From: Diplonema papillatum
Lineage: Eukaryota > Euglenozoa > Diplonemea > Diplonemida > Diplonemidae
Assembly (NCBI GenBank): GCA_030068145.1
Contig: JAPJBO010000723.1
Location: forward strand, 53,130 to 117,129
Length of the DNA stretch: 64,000 bases
Reading direction: 5' to 3'
How positions within the stretch are numbered: position 1 is the first letter of the stretch; each line of letters opens with the position of its first letter. The notes beneath the pieces were generated by a model. The model was not told the DNA's origin and made no database searches. It saw only the letters and a list, made by a program, of their open reading frames with translations. Of this stretch, positions 11,368 to 21,784 are shown piece by piece. A program made the translations under genes and the position numbers.

Positions 11368-11785
11368 CACCGCTTTTTGACGATTCGAAATGCGGAAACC
11401 CGGTGTCTGTAGCTAGTCTGCCCTGTTTCCTGAAGGTGCATCGAGCTACCTGCTGCTGTCTGTTGCAGATTCTTTGCAGTCTGACCTCAACTGACCACCC
11501 AAAGTATCACCGCCTATGAACAGTCCATCATAGGGTAGAAGGCTGTCAGAGGCGTGTAGTGGGAATGCAGGTACGACCGCTGGGGGCACCGCTTTTTGAC
11601 GATTCGAAATGCGGAAACCCAGCCATCTGCCCCTGTTTCCTGAAGGTGCATCGAGCTGCTGCTGCTGTCTGTTGCAGATTCTTTGCAGTCTGACCCCAAC
11701 TGACCCAAAGTATCACCGCCTATGAACAGTCTATCACAGGCTAGTAGGCTGTCAGAGGCGGTTGTAGTGGGAATGCAGGCCATCG
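11368..11785 (+). repeat. ~219-bp tandem duplication
   Basis: Units start GCACCGCTTTTTGACGATTC at about 11368 and 11587. The second is slightly shorter. Both contain CTGCTGTCTGTTGCAGATTC and GTATCACCGCCTATGAACAG. Confidence 0.85.
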
Positions 11786-12143
11786 CTACGGATTTTCCAG
11801 CCTCAACGATTCTCATATCAGCAGTCTATCAGCCGTGAGGTGTCGCCACAATACTAAAGCTTTCAATTTTTCCCCTGAGAAAAGTAGCTATTTATTCACT
11901 GTGATGAATAGAGGAAAAAAGGCACTCGAGTTTTAATATTTAACGCACGCTGCGCACGCTGCTGCCACTAGTGGGTATCTTGTGGCTGACAGCTATGGTA
12001 TAAGGCGATTCACGACCTTTGCTGACTTCGAAGTGACGGGGTTTGTCCTCCCCCTTTAAAACCCCGGTGTTTCAAGCGAACTTTTACTCCATGAAGCAGT
12101 CTATACAACACAAAGTACGTACAGAAATGTGTAGATGACAGAA

Positions 12144-12431
12144 AGAAGAAGAAGAAAAAGAAAAAGAAAAAGGCCGCTCCTGGTCCAGGAACGTAGCGGT
12201 CAACCACAGCTTGCAAAGCTTGCGTCGGAGGCAGCACAGTGCCACAACCCCGTCCGCTCTGCCCTGCGGTGTTCAGCGTAAGCGCCAGGCCCCAAGGTGC
12301 GCCACGCCTTGATGCTTTTTTTTAGTTTGGGAAATCGGTTGCCACTTGACCCGTAGGCCCGTGGCTCTGCAGTACCGCCGAACACGTGAAGCTTGGCTCC
12401 CGTGTAGCAGGCTTTCCCTGGTACCTGGTAA
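12144..12431 (-). mobile_element. SINE-like retroposon, copy 1
   Basis: A ~288-bp element flanked by a direct repeat ATGACAGAA (12135-12143 and 12432-12440). Read on the minus strand it starts near TACCAGGG, contains CACGTGTTCGGCGGTACTGC and TGCAAGCTGTGGTTGACCG, and ends in a pyrimidine tail of TTTTTC/TTC units. Two further copies (16236-16523 and 50363-50649) have different flanking duplications, which is the signature of independent retroposition. This copy lacks about 20 bp present in the others. No protein is encoded; I could not identify convincing tRNA-type A and B boxes. Confidence 0.8.
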
Positions 12432-12443
12432 ATGACAGAAGAA

Positions 12444-12728
12444 AAACAAAGGCCTGCCCAACCGACAGTGCCCACTGCAACCTCCGACACCCCCACCCCC
12501 CCGTGCCTCAAACGGTCACCCGGAGACTCAAAAAAATGCCGGCATCTTAAAAAACAGAGGACAACGGAAATAATCAGCGCATTTTGCCGCGAGCGTTCCC
12601 TTCTCGTCCGTTTCGCGTTTTTCGCCGATGTGAACCCTGCGGAGTTCTGGAGCGCTTGGCCTGCAAGAGAAGCGGTAGCTTCGCCACCAGAAATCAGGAC
12701 AGCAGCAGCTGTTTGTTTGTGACAGCTG
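12444..12728. other. Non-coding interval
   Basis: Carries a degenerate 52-nt element (GGTCACCCGGAGACT, about 12513). No gene seen. Confidence 0.4.
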
Positions 12729-12729
12729 G

Positions 12730-13060
12730 GTGGCTGAGCTAAAATGTCAACGGTACCAACCTCGCAGCGCAGCGCTTGCCAGAAGTAAGTCTGCAGTACT
12801 AGCCTTGCTTGCAGTCATCAGCACTAGCCTAACTAGCAGTCAGAGTCAGCTGTGCACTGGCCCACAAGAAGTGTTTAGCTTCGCTGCAAGGAGTCAGCGC
12901 GACAACAGCTGTTTCACGGCAGCTGGGTCACTCGCTTGACGTCAGCAACACTAGCCTCATTAGATGTCAGTAGCACCAGCTTTGCTTGAAGTCAGCAGCA
13001 TACTTGCCTCACCAGAAACGTCAGCAGCACCAGCCACCCGGGGACCTTACCTAACCCCCC
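12730..13060 (+). repeat. Degenerate GTCAGCAGCACTAGC array
   Basis: Irregular short units (GTCAGCA, CACTAGCCT, CAGCTG) repeated without a clean period. Confidence 0.5.
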
Positions 13061-13089
13061 GACGCAAGCGACCTTCCACTTTTAAAAAG

Positions 13090-13430
13090 TGGTCCCGGAC
13101 GTGGCTAGCCATAACCCATAACGAAAGCGTGCACTAAATATACAACCCGTAACCACATATTCCTTTCTTGCTCTAAGAGAACCCATCCATGAACGGTCAC
13201 ACGGAGACCCTAAAAACCCCGGAATTTCAAGCGAACTTTAGTAACTCTATAAGCTACCCAATCCCAAACACCCCCTAATCGCGTTAGGGGACTTCACAAG
13301 GTTTCACAACGGAGTGACACATCACCCGAAGCGAGCGGCACCCTCTCACTTCTCAATCCCCTCCATACCCAAGCCTCTACGGTCAACCGGAGACTTTAGA
13401 ATACCGACCTTCTAATCCACAAAAAAGGGT
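13090..13430 (+). repeat. Family E copy followed by ubiquitin-promoter-like segment
   Basis: 13090-13250 matches family E including the 52-nt element. 13331-13427 (CAATCCC, ACCCAAGCCTCTACGGTCAA, AATACCGACCTTCTAATCCA) closely matches 40300-40364, which lies immediately upstream of ubiquitin copy 3. Here no ubiquitin gene follows. Confidence 0.65.
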
Positions 13431-13435
13431 GGACT

Positions 13436-13650
13436 ATTTTTTTTATTTGTTCCGCGTTACACGGCTCCCCAAAAATTTCCGCGCGCGCGCGAAAAAAAAA
13501 TAACGGGACAGAAAAAAAGGAAAAAAAAAAAAAAAAAATAGTTGGAGGCCTCCCTTAGTAACTTGACACAAGCCAAGTTCGCAAAGGTAGTGGGAGGAAT
13601 TCGGAAAGGGCATGCCCGAAAACGTCAAAAAAAAAAAAAAAAAACCCCCA
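13436..13650. repeat. Homopolymer-rich tract
   Basis: T9, A9, A18 and A18 runs with a CGCGCGCGCG run. The minus-strand poly-Phe frame here is an artefact of these runs. Confidence 0.7.
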
Positions 13651-13779
13651 ACACCAGCTGTTGAAACACTCAAATTTGGATTTGGGAAGTGTTTAATCTT
13701 TTTGCTGGCGGCCTGCTGCTGGTCGCGACGATTCGAGACGTGAAAGCAAACATCACGTGCGAAGAGTAGTAAACCCGTG

Positions 13780-14690
13780 TGCAGGTCTCTTCTACCACGT
13801 GTGAGTCTGCGTCGCCGGAAGCCTTTTCTTAACTTCCTCCTCAGAATGCTGGAGAGAGCTCCGGTCAAAACCGTGCGATTTCTCCGTGACGCCTGTCGTC
13901 TACAGCCGGTACACGATCTTGCTAAACTCCTCCGCCGTGAAGTCCGTTCCGGGAAGTTGCGCGAGCTGCTGCTCTGTTGATGTACGGGGCACATTTGGGT
14001 ACCCCTGTCACAAAAGGGTACATGGAGTGCGCTTTGCCCCGGGCACCCTCCAAAGTTGACGAGCTAATTTTTCATCGCTCTTATGAAACTTCGTCCCGAG
14101 CCCGTTAAACGTGTTCTCGACTCAGATGGTCTCAAAGTAGTGTGTCCGCTCACAACCCCCGGCATTGTACTTGTACACCCAATCGAAATGCTGGTGAGCA
14201 GTTGCAGGAATCTGACCGGGCATGACGACAAACAGGCAGTCCCACGGTGTCGAGCGCAAAGGGCTCGAGCTCAGATGTTGCCGTCAGCTTGGTTTCCGGC
14301 TCCTTCTAAGATGAACTTCCTTACGTCGATGACATGTTGCTGCCAGTCACGTGAGGGGCCATTCTGTTGCCTGCGGGCCAGCAGCTCTAAAGGGACCCCG
14401 AAAGCTGCGAAGAGGGCCCCATTGGGTCCACTCCGGTTGCAGTGGGCGCGAGAGGACGAGACACCCGAGACTGCGACGATGTTTCAGGAGTGTGCTCGCC
14501 GTTTGAGAAGCTGACGGAGATGACGACCGATGATGTCAATGTGGCAAGGAAGAGCGCTCGTGTGATGAGCGCGTTCACCGCCACTCGATAAAACGCGGGG
14601 CGGCACGGATCCTTTTCTAGAAGCTGTCCAGCGGGGGCAGTCCCAGCCACGCGTAGTTTCGAATTCGGCGACAAGTACCCGAACAAGGGT
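13780..14690 (-). pseudogene. Possible decayed coding region, unidentified
   Basis: On the minus strand several consecutive stretches read like protein but are separated by stops and frame changes. They include a segment near 14400-14300 with GVPLELLARR and DWQQHVIDVRKFILEGAGN. Another is near 14245-14110 with HQHFDWVYKYNAGG, followed by a TGA and then NTFNGLGTKFHKSDEKL. A third is near 13985-13900 with QLPGTDFTAEEFSKIVY before a TAG. I do not recognise the family. The pattern could be a pseudogene, a broken transposon gene or a multi-exon gene whose introns I cannot place. Confidence 0.3.
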
Positions 14691-14699
14691 CAGTCAGGG

Positions 14700-15069
14700 A
14701 GTGAGAGATGCTTGCTGGCCAAGCTCTGCTTACGACTAGCATCTACCGGTTCTTGAGGAGACTCCGTAAACGAGTTCACCTCTGAACCGTGGATTTGCAA
14801 GCACGGAAAATGCGACTTGACGCTTAAGTTACAGTCCCTGGGCAGCCAAGGCGAAAGAGCGGAAAGAACACAATAAACGCTAGAACGACGGACTGCCTTG
14901 CTTGCAGAGGTTGATTACACTGCAACTTGGGCAAAACCGCTTCTGGCGGAGCAGGCCCTTTCGCCAGGCTTGACATCTTGGCCGAAGTCAAAGTTAGTGG
15001 CGACCACTGAAAAATCAGACAAAAGGCTGATTGGATGAGCTGAAGCAGCACGCCGAGAAGCAACATGCC
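14700..15069. other. Non-coding interval
   Basis: Nothing recognisable. Confidence 0.4.
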
Positions 15070-15133
15070 AAAAGTGCGATGCACCCGCATTCCGGAGCAG
15101 CAGGTGCGTGACCGCAGACATTAGTGATGACTC

Positions 15134-15610
15134 TGGCAATTCTGATGCGACACGACCCGACACAAGCTGTAGGCACAAACACGACGTGGCAATTCTGATG
15201 CGACACGACCCGACACAAGCTGTAGGCACAAACACGACGTGGCAATTCTGATGCGACACGACCCGACACAAGCTGTAGGCACAAACACGACGTGGCAATT
15301 CTGATGCGACACGACCCGACACAAGCTGTAGGCACAAACACGACGTGGCAATTCTGATGCGACACGACCCGACACAAGCTGTAGGCACAAACACGACGTG
15401 GCAATTCTGATGCGACACGACCCGACACAAGCTGTAGGCACAAACACGACGTGGCAATTCTGATGCGACACGACCCGACACAAGCTGTAGGCACAAACAC
15501 GACGTGGCAATTCTGATGCGACACGACCCGACACAAGCTGTAGGCACAAACACGACGTGGCAATTCTGATGCGACACGACCCGACACAAGCTGTAGGCAC
15601 AAACACGACG
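15134..15610 (+). repeat. 53-bp tandem array, 9 copies
   Basis: Nine near-identical 53-bp units starting TGGCAATTCTGATGCGACAC. The array is bracketed by an imperfect direct repeat containing GATGCACCCGCAT and AGGTGCGTGA (about 15070-15109 and 15620-15659). Because 53 is not a multiple of 3 and the unit lacks minus-strand stops, all three minus frames stay open; they are not genes. Confidence 0.95.
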
Positions 15611-15659
15611 AAGGCGCAAAAATGAGATGCACCCGCATCCCGGAGCATCAGGTGCGTGA

Positions 15660-16222
15660 GCCAGAACCGCTATGCTACAGATTTTTGCAAGCTCCGACAT
15701 GAAATCTCCCGAAAATCGTTCTTGATTTCCCTTTCCTTCAGATCACATAGATGCCCGGATATACCAGGATACCGGCGGGTGCATTTGAAAGTCGCACCAG
15801 GTAGCATGCAATGCAACCATATCAAAGTTCTCCAGGTCACTGTCGTCCGAGCCTGACAGCTCACGACGTCCGAACGGAAGCCAACTCTGTCATGCCTGTA
15901 GCTGCTGGATGGATGCGGTTCACATTTCAGTTGAGGTTCTGCAGATACCTCCAGAATAGCACGCCGGCCTAAGAAATGCCCCCATGAGGGATTTACGAGA
16001 TGGGTACCTGGTATACTACCCAATATACCCACCCGGGGGCATCTATGGAGGCTTCTATACACTGCTTAACCCTCACGGCTCTCCTGTTCTCGGCGATTGA
16101 CACCCGACCTCAGCACTGCATATCCAGGAAGTTTGAAGACTATTCTGTTGCCATATCGCGGCAGGTACTGCGTGAAGCGTCGACAAATGCCTGAAAGAGC
16201 TAGCAGCGACTCGGTGGGAGAT
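15660..16222. other. Non-coding interval
   Basis: No gene supported on either strand. A GGGTACCTGGTATACTACCC-type imperfect palindrome is at about 16000-16020. Confidence 0.4.
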
Positions 16223-16235
16223 GCAAGCCGCCAGA

Positions 16236-16523
16236 GAGAAGAAGAAGAGAAGAAGAAAAAGGTCGCTCCCGTGACGGTCAACCACAGCTTGCAAAGCTTG
16301 AGTCGGAGGCAGCACCGTGCCACAACCCCGTCCGCTCTGCCCTGTGGCTGACCGTCTCGACGAGCTTGTGTTCAGCGCAAGCGCCAAGCCCCAAGGTGCT
16401 CCACGCCTTGATGCTTTAGTTTGGGAAATCGGTAGCCACTTGACCCGTAGGCCCGTGGCTCTGCAGTACCGCCGAACACGTGAAGCTTGGCTCCCGTGTA
16501 GCAGGCTTTCCCTGGTACCGAAA
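16236..16523 (-). mobile_element. SINE-like retroposon, copy 2
   Basis: Same family as 12144-12431. The flanking target-site duplication is GCAAGCCGCCAGA (16223-16235 and 16524-16536, 13 bp, perfect). The pyrimidine tail lies at the low-coordinate end, so the element is in minus orientation. Confidence 0.88.
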
Positions 16524-16679
16524 GCAAGCCGCCAGAAATAAAAAATGGACACCCCCCCCCCAGTGCTGATGCTAAGGCCCCTAAACTCGGCATCGTTGTC
16601 AGCCGGACGGCAACGAGGGGTGGGTGGGTACCCCCCCCCCCTAAACACCCCCCTCCCCCCCCCCCCCCCCCCGGGTCGA

Positions 16680-16915
16680 GCTAATTTATTCCTGGGTGAG
16701 CTTTTTTTCAGGCTTTTTTTCCGACTAATTTGTTCCGGGAAGTGAAAATTTATTCCGGGAAGTGAAAATTTGTTCCGGGAAGTGAAAATTTGTTCCGGGA
16801 AGTGAAAATTTGTTCCGGGAAGTGAAAATTTATTCCGGGAAGTGAAAATTTGTTCCGGGAAGTGAAAATTTATTCCGGGAAGTGAAAATTTGTTCCGGAA
16901 ACTGAAAATTTGGGG
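16680..16915 (+). repeat. 20-bp subterminal array
   Basis: About nine units of AAAATTTGTTCCGGGAAGTG (G/A variation in TTGTTCC/TTATTCC), preceded by a GAGCTAATTTATTCC lead-in with T-rich spacers. The same lead-in, inverted, closes the array at 19058. Confidence 0.9.
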
Positions 16916-16978
16916 TTTGCCAAATTTTCCAGATTTTCACCATTTGTGTGTGATTTTTACAATTTTTGTGTAAGGTAC

Positions 16979-17655
16979 GCATACCCGAACCCCCCCCGCA
17001 TACCCGAACCCGCATACCCAAACCCGCAAACCCGAACCCGCAACCCGCGTACCCTAACCCCGCAAACCCTAACCCGCAAACCCCGCAAACCCGCATACCC
17101 AAACCCGCATACCCTAACCCGCAAACCCGCATACCCTAACCTCGCAAACCCGCATACCCGAACCCGCAAACCCGCGTACCCTAACCCCGCAAACCCTAAC
17201 CGCAAACCCGCGTACCCTAACCCCGCAAACCCGCATACCCAAACCCGCATACCCTAACCCGCAAACCCGCATACCCTAACCTCGCAAACCCGCATACCCG
17301 AACCCCGCAACCCGCGTACCCTAACCCCGCAAACCCTAACCCGCAAACCCCGCAAACCCGCATACCCAAACCCGCATACCCTAACCCGCAAACCCGCATA
17401 CCCTAACCCGCAAACCCGCGTACCCTAACCCCGCAAACCCTAACCCGCAAACCCGCGTACCCTAACCCCGCAAACCCGCATACCCAAACCCGCATACCCA
17501 AACCCGCATACCCAAACCCGCAAACCCGCATACCCTAACCTCGCAAACCCGCATACCCGAACCCCGCAACCCCGCGTACCCTAACCCCGCAAACCCCGCA
17601 TACCCTAACCCGCAAACCCCGCAAACCCTAACCCGCAAACCCCGCTTACCCGCAT
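16979..17655 (+). repeat. Telomere-like degenerate CCCTAACCCGCAAACC array
   Basis: About 675 bp of heptamer-to-nonamer variants (ACCCTAACC, CCCGCAAA, CCCGCATA, CCCGCGTA) arranged in a higher-order unit of roughly 130-140 bp repeated several times. It resembles interstitial telomeric sequence interleaved with CCCGCAWA units. Gly/Arg-rich minus frames are by-products. Confidence 0.85.
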
Positions 17656-18645
17656 GCGATAACGTTTTTCAAATACACACAGCAGATCAAAGAAAGGGGG
17701 GAAAGGTGGAAAATGCAGATCAAACGGGAGTAGAATGTGCACACTCGCTTATCCGACTCTTGACTTACTATGCCGTGTTCTGAAAGCTGTCGAGGGGCCC
17801 CTCCATAGGTTCTCGCATGATTCGTTCGCCTATGTAACACTATCCGTTTGTAGTACGCTTCGCAATTGTGTTCTTGCACTCTAGCCGAATGGCGGGTGGC
17901 GGAATTCCGCGCTCGGGCGCAAGACACAATTATGCTGCTTTTGCAGTGCAAGCCGAACCCGGTTCGCGACTTCGGTTGCGGTAAAGTGTTACAAAGTCTT
18001 CGGCTTTCAGATCCGGATACGCGTATGCAACAGATAGTTAGAGGTCACTTGAAGGATACCCGTGTGCAGCGTTCGAAAGAGTTTGCGTATCTGGAGTCTT
18101 TTTTTTTTTTCGGGGGGTGCCCTTTTGACCCTATGTATTTTATTATTTTTTGAGAAGAGAGTTTACGACAGCCTCGAGGATATTCGTCATTTCCTGCGTT
18201 CGTCCAGTGTAATTGTCGTCCAAGTTACTGACCGTGGGAAGGGGTTCCAAGAAGTCTGTCTGAGCGCGCGATGCAGTTTACCGATAGCCACCGCCTGACC
18301 GGTGCTAACGTTGTAGAAGGCCCACCTATCAGCCTGAGTTCAGCTCCACAAGGTTCGTTTCGTTAAGGCAACTCATGATCACTTCGGTGTGAGGGATTAG
18401 TCCTGTTAGAAACTACTTGTGGGCGCCTGCTCCGTTGCGTGGTCTTCTCTCCGTACAGTGTTCCACATCTGGAAGGTCCTTGCGTTCAGTTCGCGCTTCC
18501 TGTGGGCACAAAGACAGTCGATGACTTCAGGAAGGAATCAGCCATTCTTGCGTGATGTAATGTGGAGTGCAGATTCCGTTTGTTGCCACCTTGGGTTGTC
18601 AGCCCAGTCCTCCCCAGTTCTAGGTTCGGTCCGGGTCCCGTGAAA
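17656..18645. other. Interior of the hAT-like element
   Basis: No recognisable gene. A CTTGCACTCTAGCCGAATGG stretch and a T11 run near 18100 are present; no transposase motifs seen. Confidence 0.4.
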
Positions 18646-18649
18646 TGAG

Positions 18650-19058
18650 GAGAAATTTGTTCCGAAACTGAAAATTTGTTCCGGGAAGTGAAAATTTGTT
18701 CCGGAACTGAAAATTTGTTCCGGGAAGCGAAAATTTGTTCCGGGAAGTGAAAATTTGTTCCGGGGTGAGTTTTTTTTCTGGGAGGCTCACTGATCGTGTC
18801 AGCCATTTTTAGCCCAGAAATGAAAAAAAACTCACCCAGGAACAAATTAGTCAGAAAAAAAGCCCACCCCGGAACAAATTTTCAGTTCCCGGAACAAATT
18901 AGTCAGAAAAAAAGCCCTCCCCGGAACAAATTTTCACTTCCCGGAACAAATTTTCACTTCCCGGAACAAATTTTCACCTCCCGGAACAAATTTTCACCTC
19001 CCGGAATAAAAAAGTCGGAAAAAAAGTCGGAAAAAAAGCCACCCCGGAATAAATTAGC
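18650..19058. repeat. Palindromic pair of 20-bp arrays
   Basis: Forward units (18650-18770) face reverse-complement units (18830-19058) across a core in which GGGTGAGTTTTTTTTC is inverted as GAAAAAAAACTCACCC. The arrangement could fold into a long stem and may mark a nested end of the same element family. Confidence 0.8.
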
Positions 19059-19568
19059 CCCACACCCCCCCCCCCCCCCCCCCTTGCAGGGCCTGTGTGC
19101 AGCAGGGTGGTGACCGCTCTAAGGTGGTTTCCTCAGCAGCGACCAAGAAAAAAAAATTTTTTTTTGGCCCAAATCCTCCCAAAAAAGCACTCGAAAAAAA
19201 AGATTTTGACCCACTTTTTCCACCATTTCACCTTAGAGAATTTAGCTAAGGTGGGTCCCACAGTAGGTCCACAGTGGGTTGCACCAGGAGGGGGGGAGGG
19301 GGGGGGGGGGGGGGGGGGTACCCACCCCCACCCAGGGTTAGCAACTTCGTTTTGGGTCTCAGGCTTAGTATCAGCACTGCCCCCCCCCCCCCGGTAAGAA
19401 CCCGGCAGAACTTGGTTTGGATCACACCACTAACGCTAAAAGAACGTAACTCCCAACTCAAGCAGCTTCCGCCGGTAGAGAAAACCCGCCCAAAGGAATC
19501 AACTGCCTCCGGGTCGGCCAGTCTGACACTCGCTGTCGTTGGAGGGGGGGGGGGGGGGGGTGCGGCCA

Positions 19569-20617
19569 ATGGCGACCAAAATCTTCGTCGTGAGACACGG
19601 ACAGGACGAAGACAACAAGGACCTGATCCTGAACGGCCAGCACAGAGACCGCCCGCTCACCGAGCTGGGGCGCGAGCAGGCAGCCGCAGTGGCAGCGAAG
19701 GTCTGCAAGCTGGACATCGACGTCGTGCTGTCGAGCCCGCAGCAGCGCGCGTTGTTCACCGCCAAGGCCATCCGTATGGCTTTTTTTGTGGCAACAAAGC
19801 ATTGTTGATACTAAGAATTAGTAGTTGGCAGCGTACTACATGAAACTTACCAAAGCAGGTGAGTTCCGCTAGTGCGCACAAACAAAAATATATACGCACC
19901 TGCTTGAACCGAACGTTCTTGAATTAACTACCACTACAGTGGCAGTTCCTAATATAATAGTCGTACCCGAGAGGTGTAGGATAGGGATGCCGCAACAACG
20001 AAACCCTCAAGGTTTCATACTCTACCTGCGGAGTCGTACACTCCCTGCGACCTTTTTCCCTTTTCTACTTTATTCGAAGGCTTGTTGTTAGCATCGATCA
20101 TGCATGTGAGGCAGTGGTTTCTGTCTGAACATTAAGCTAAGACTTCCCCCCCGCTGGTTACGAAGATGTGGCACTCACTCTCAACCCGATGAAAACGAAC
20201 GCACAACCATGTACAGACTCTGCCTGCGGACTGCCGGAGGACAAGCTCGTGGTCAACGACCTTCTGAAGGAGCGGGACTTTGGCGTCTTGGGGGGCCAGC
20301 CGGTGTCGAAGATACAAGAGGTTGCTGGGGACAACGTTCTCAAAACGGACCGCGTCACCTACTTTCTGGACGTGCCCGGCTGCGAGACGTTTCCCGTGCT
20401 GCTGCGGCGGGGGAAGGACGTCGTTGATTACATCAACGAGAACTTCGCTGGCAAGCGCGTGGTGGCCGTGGGCCACGGGGACATCAACAAAATGGTGCGG
20501 GCCGCCTACATGCAGTGGAATTGGGAACACGGGCTGAAGACTGCGTACGTGGACAACACGAGCATCATCGAGCTGCCGCCTGAACACGGGGATGATGAGT
20601 CCAATCTTGTTCTCTAA
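19569..20617 (+). CDS. Histidine phosphatase (phosphoglycerate-mutase-like), two exons
   Basis: Exon 1 is 19569-19773 and exon 2 is inferred as 20166-20617, giving 218 residues. Exon 1 begins MATKIFVVRHGQ with the RHG catalytic motif (His10 as phospho-acceptor) and reaches SSPQQRALFTAKAI, the usual conserved Ser/Arg segment. A GTATGG donor follows; the proposed acceptor is ...TTACGAAG before 20166. Exon 2 contains LLKERDFG (the Glu region) and VVAVGHGDINKMV, the second catalytic His. Size and motif order fit a small cytosolic histidine-phosphatase-superfamily enzyme; the substrate cannot be told. The joined frame is intact. The intron holds a fragment of dispersed repeat family A. The last ~90 coding nucleotides are reiterated downstream. 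Confidence 0.78.
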
Positions 20618-21140
20618 GGAAGCAGCTTGCATTGTTTCCAGTGAGGCGTGTTTTGGTGCGCTGCTATCAGGAGCAACCACAGCTTCGTTGCAATGGACCG
20701 GGTGCACGGGCTGAAGACTGCGTACGTGGACAACACGAGCATCATCGAGCTGCCGCCTGAACACGGGGATGATGAGTCCAATCTTGTTCTCTAAGGAAGC
20801 AGCTTGCATTGTTTCCAGTGAGGCGTGTTTTGGTGCGCTGCTATCAGGAGCAAACACAGCTTCGTTGCAATGGACCGGGTGCACGGGCTGAAGATTGCGG
20901 ACGTGGCCAACACGAGCATCATCTTGTTCTGGAGAAGCAACTTGCTGTGTTTCTAATGAGACGTGTTCTGGTGCGCTGCTATCAGGAGCAAACACAGCTT
21001 CGTTGCAAAGATACAGTGGACTGGGAGCACGGCTTGAAGACCGCGTACGTGGACAACACGAGCATATCGAGCTGCCGCCTGAACACGGGGATGATGAGTC
21101 CAATTTTGATCTCTAAGGAAGCATCTTACAATGTTTCCAG
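20618..21140 (+). repeat. Tandem partial duplications of the phosphatase 3' end
   Basis: The block starting CACGGGCTGAAGACTGCGTA (20528 in the gene) recurs at about 20706, 20882 and 21028. It carries the last ~90 nt of the CDS, the stop codon and ~85 nt of 3' flank. The 20706 copy is essentially perfect through the stop; the 20882 copy is internally deleted; the 21028 copy has small changes. Confidence 0.88.
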
Positions 21141-21149
21141 TGAGCCGTA

Positions 21150-21780
21150 TCGTCAAAGCAGCTACGTAGAGTTTGTACTAACAATCTTGCGGGTTGCCCT
21201 TCAATGCGTTGTGCACATGCTAAAAGACGCTGCATTACCCAAACTACCAAAAAAACAAGGCTCGACAACGTTCGATGGGGCAGGGGGTAAATTGGCTCAA
21301 TAAAGCAAACGACGACCGCTTTCGTTTGAAATTGACTTCGTATATGCATGTACCCCGTGCAAAGAATTGCGCATTGAGCGACCATACATGTACATGCGTT
21401 GTCATTCGTCGTTAGGTGGGTTAACCGCGCTTCGACCTTCTTCGTCTTCTTGCCCCGCCGCCCGCGCACTTGCAGCGTCACGAGGACCGCCGGTTGGGAC
21501 GAAAATGTTCCCCCAGCATTGCCTTTTTGCCGTTTTCTTTCTTACCTTGCAAACGGCTGGAGTGCCTGGATACTGAAACGACAACAAAAACACACGCACA
21601 AGCACACGCCGCAGATACGATACGCACACTAATATCCGATACCTTAAAGGAACCTTTTCGACAATGGTCACCCGGAGACTATTTTTCCCCAAGGATCTCT
21701 AAGCAGCAGAAGCATACGCGGTAGGAGGAGGATGTATTGCATTGGTGCTGTCGCGGTGTCGTGCTTTTTTTAGCAGTGTC
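21150..21780. other. Non-coding interval
   Basis: Contains a family A scrap (AAGCAGCTACGTAGAGT, about 21157) and a partial 52-nt element (GGTCACCCGGAGACT, 21665). No gene seen. Confidence 0.4.
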
Positions 21781-21784
21781 TGTC

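Larger units (their letters stand above)
16561..19379. mobile_element. hAT-like non-autonomous element with composite interior
   Basis: The termini are inverted: CAGTGCTGATGCTAAG at 16561 and the reverse complement of CAGTGCTGATACTAAG ending at 19379 (15 of 16 match). Further inside, both ends share GGGTGGG...GGGTACCCCCCCCC. Each end abuts a C run of at least 9 (16552-16560; 19380-19392), compatible with, but not proof of, the 8-bp duplication typical of hAT elements, whose ends commonly begin CAG. The interior holds 20-bp subterminal arrays in opposite orientation at the two ends, a telomere-like array and about 1 kb of non-coding sequence. No transposase was found. Confidence 0.6.

Noticed and set aside
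14915..15700. Minus-strand ORFs of 175-261 codons
   Set aside because: Translation of the 53-bp array in three frames; the same peptide cycle appears in every frame.
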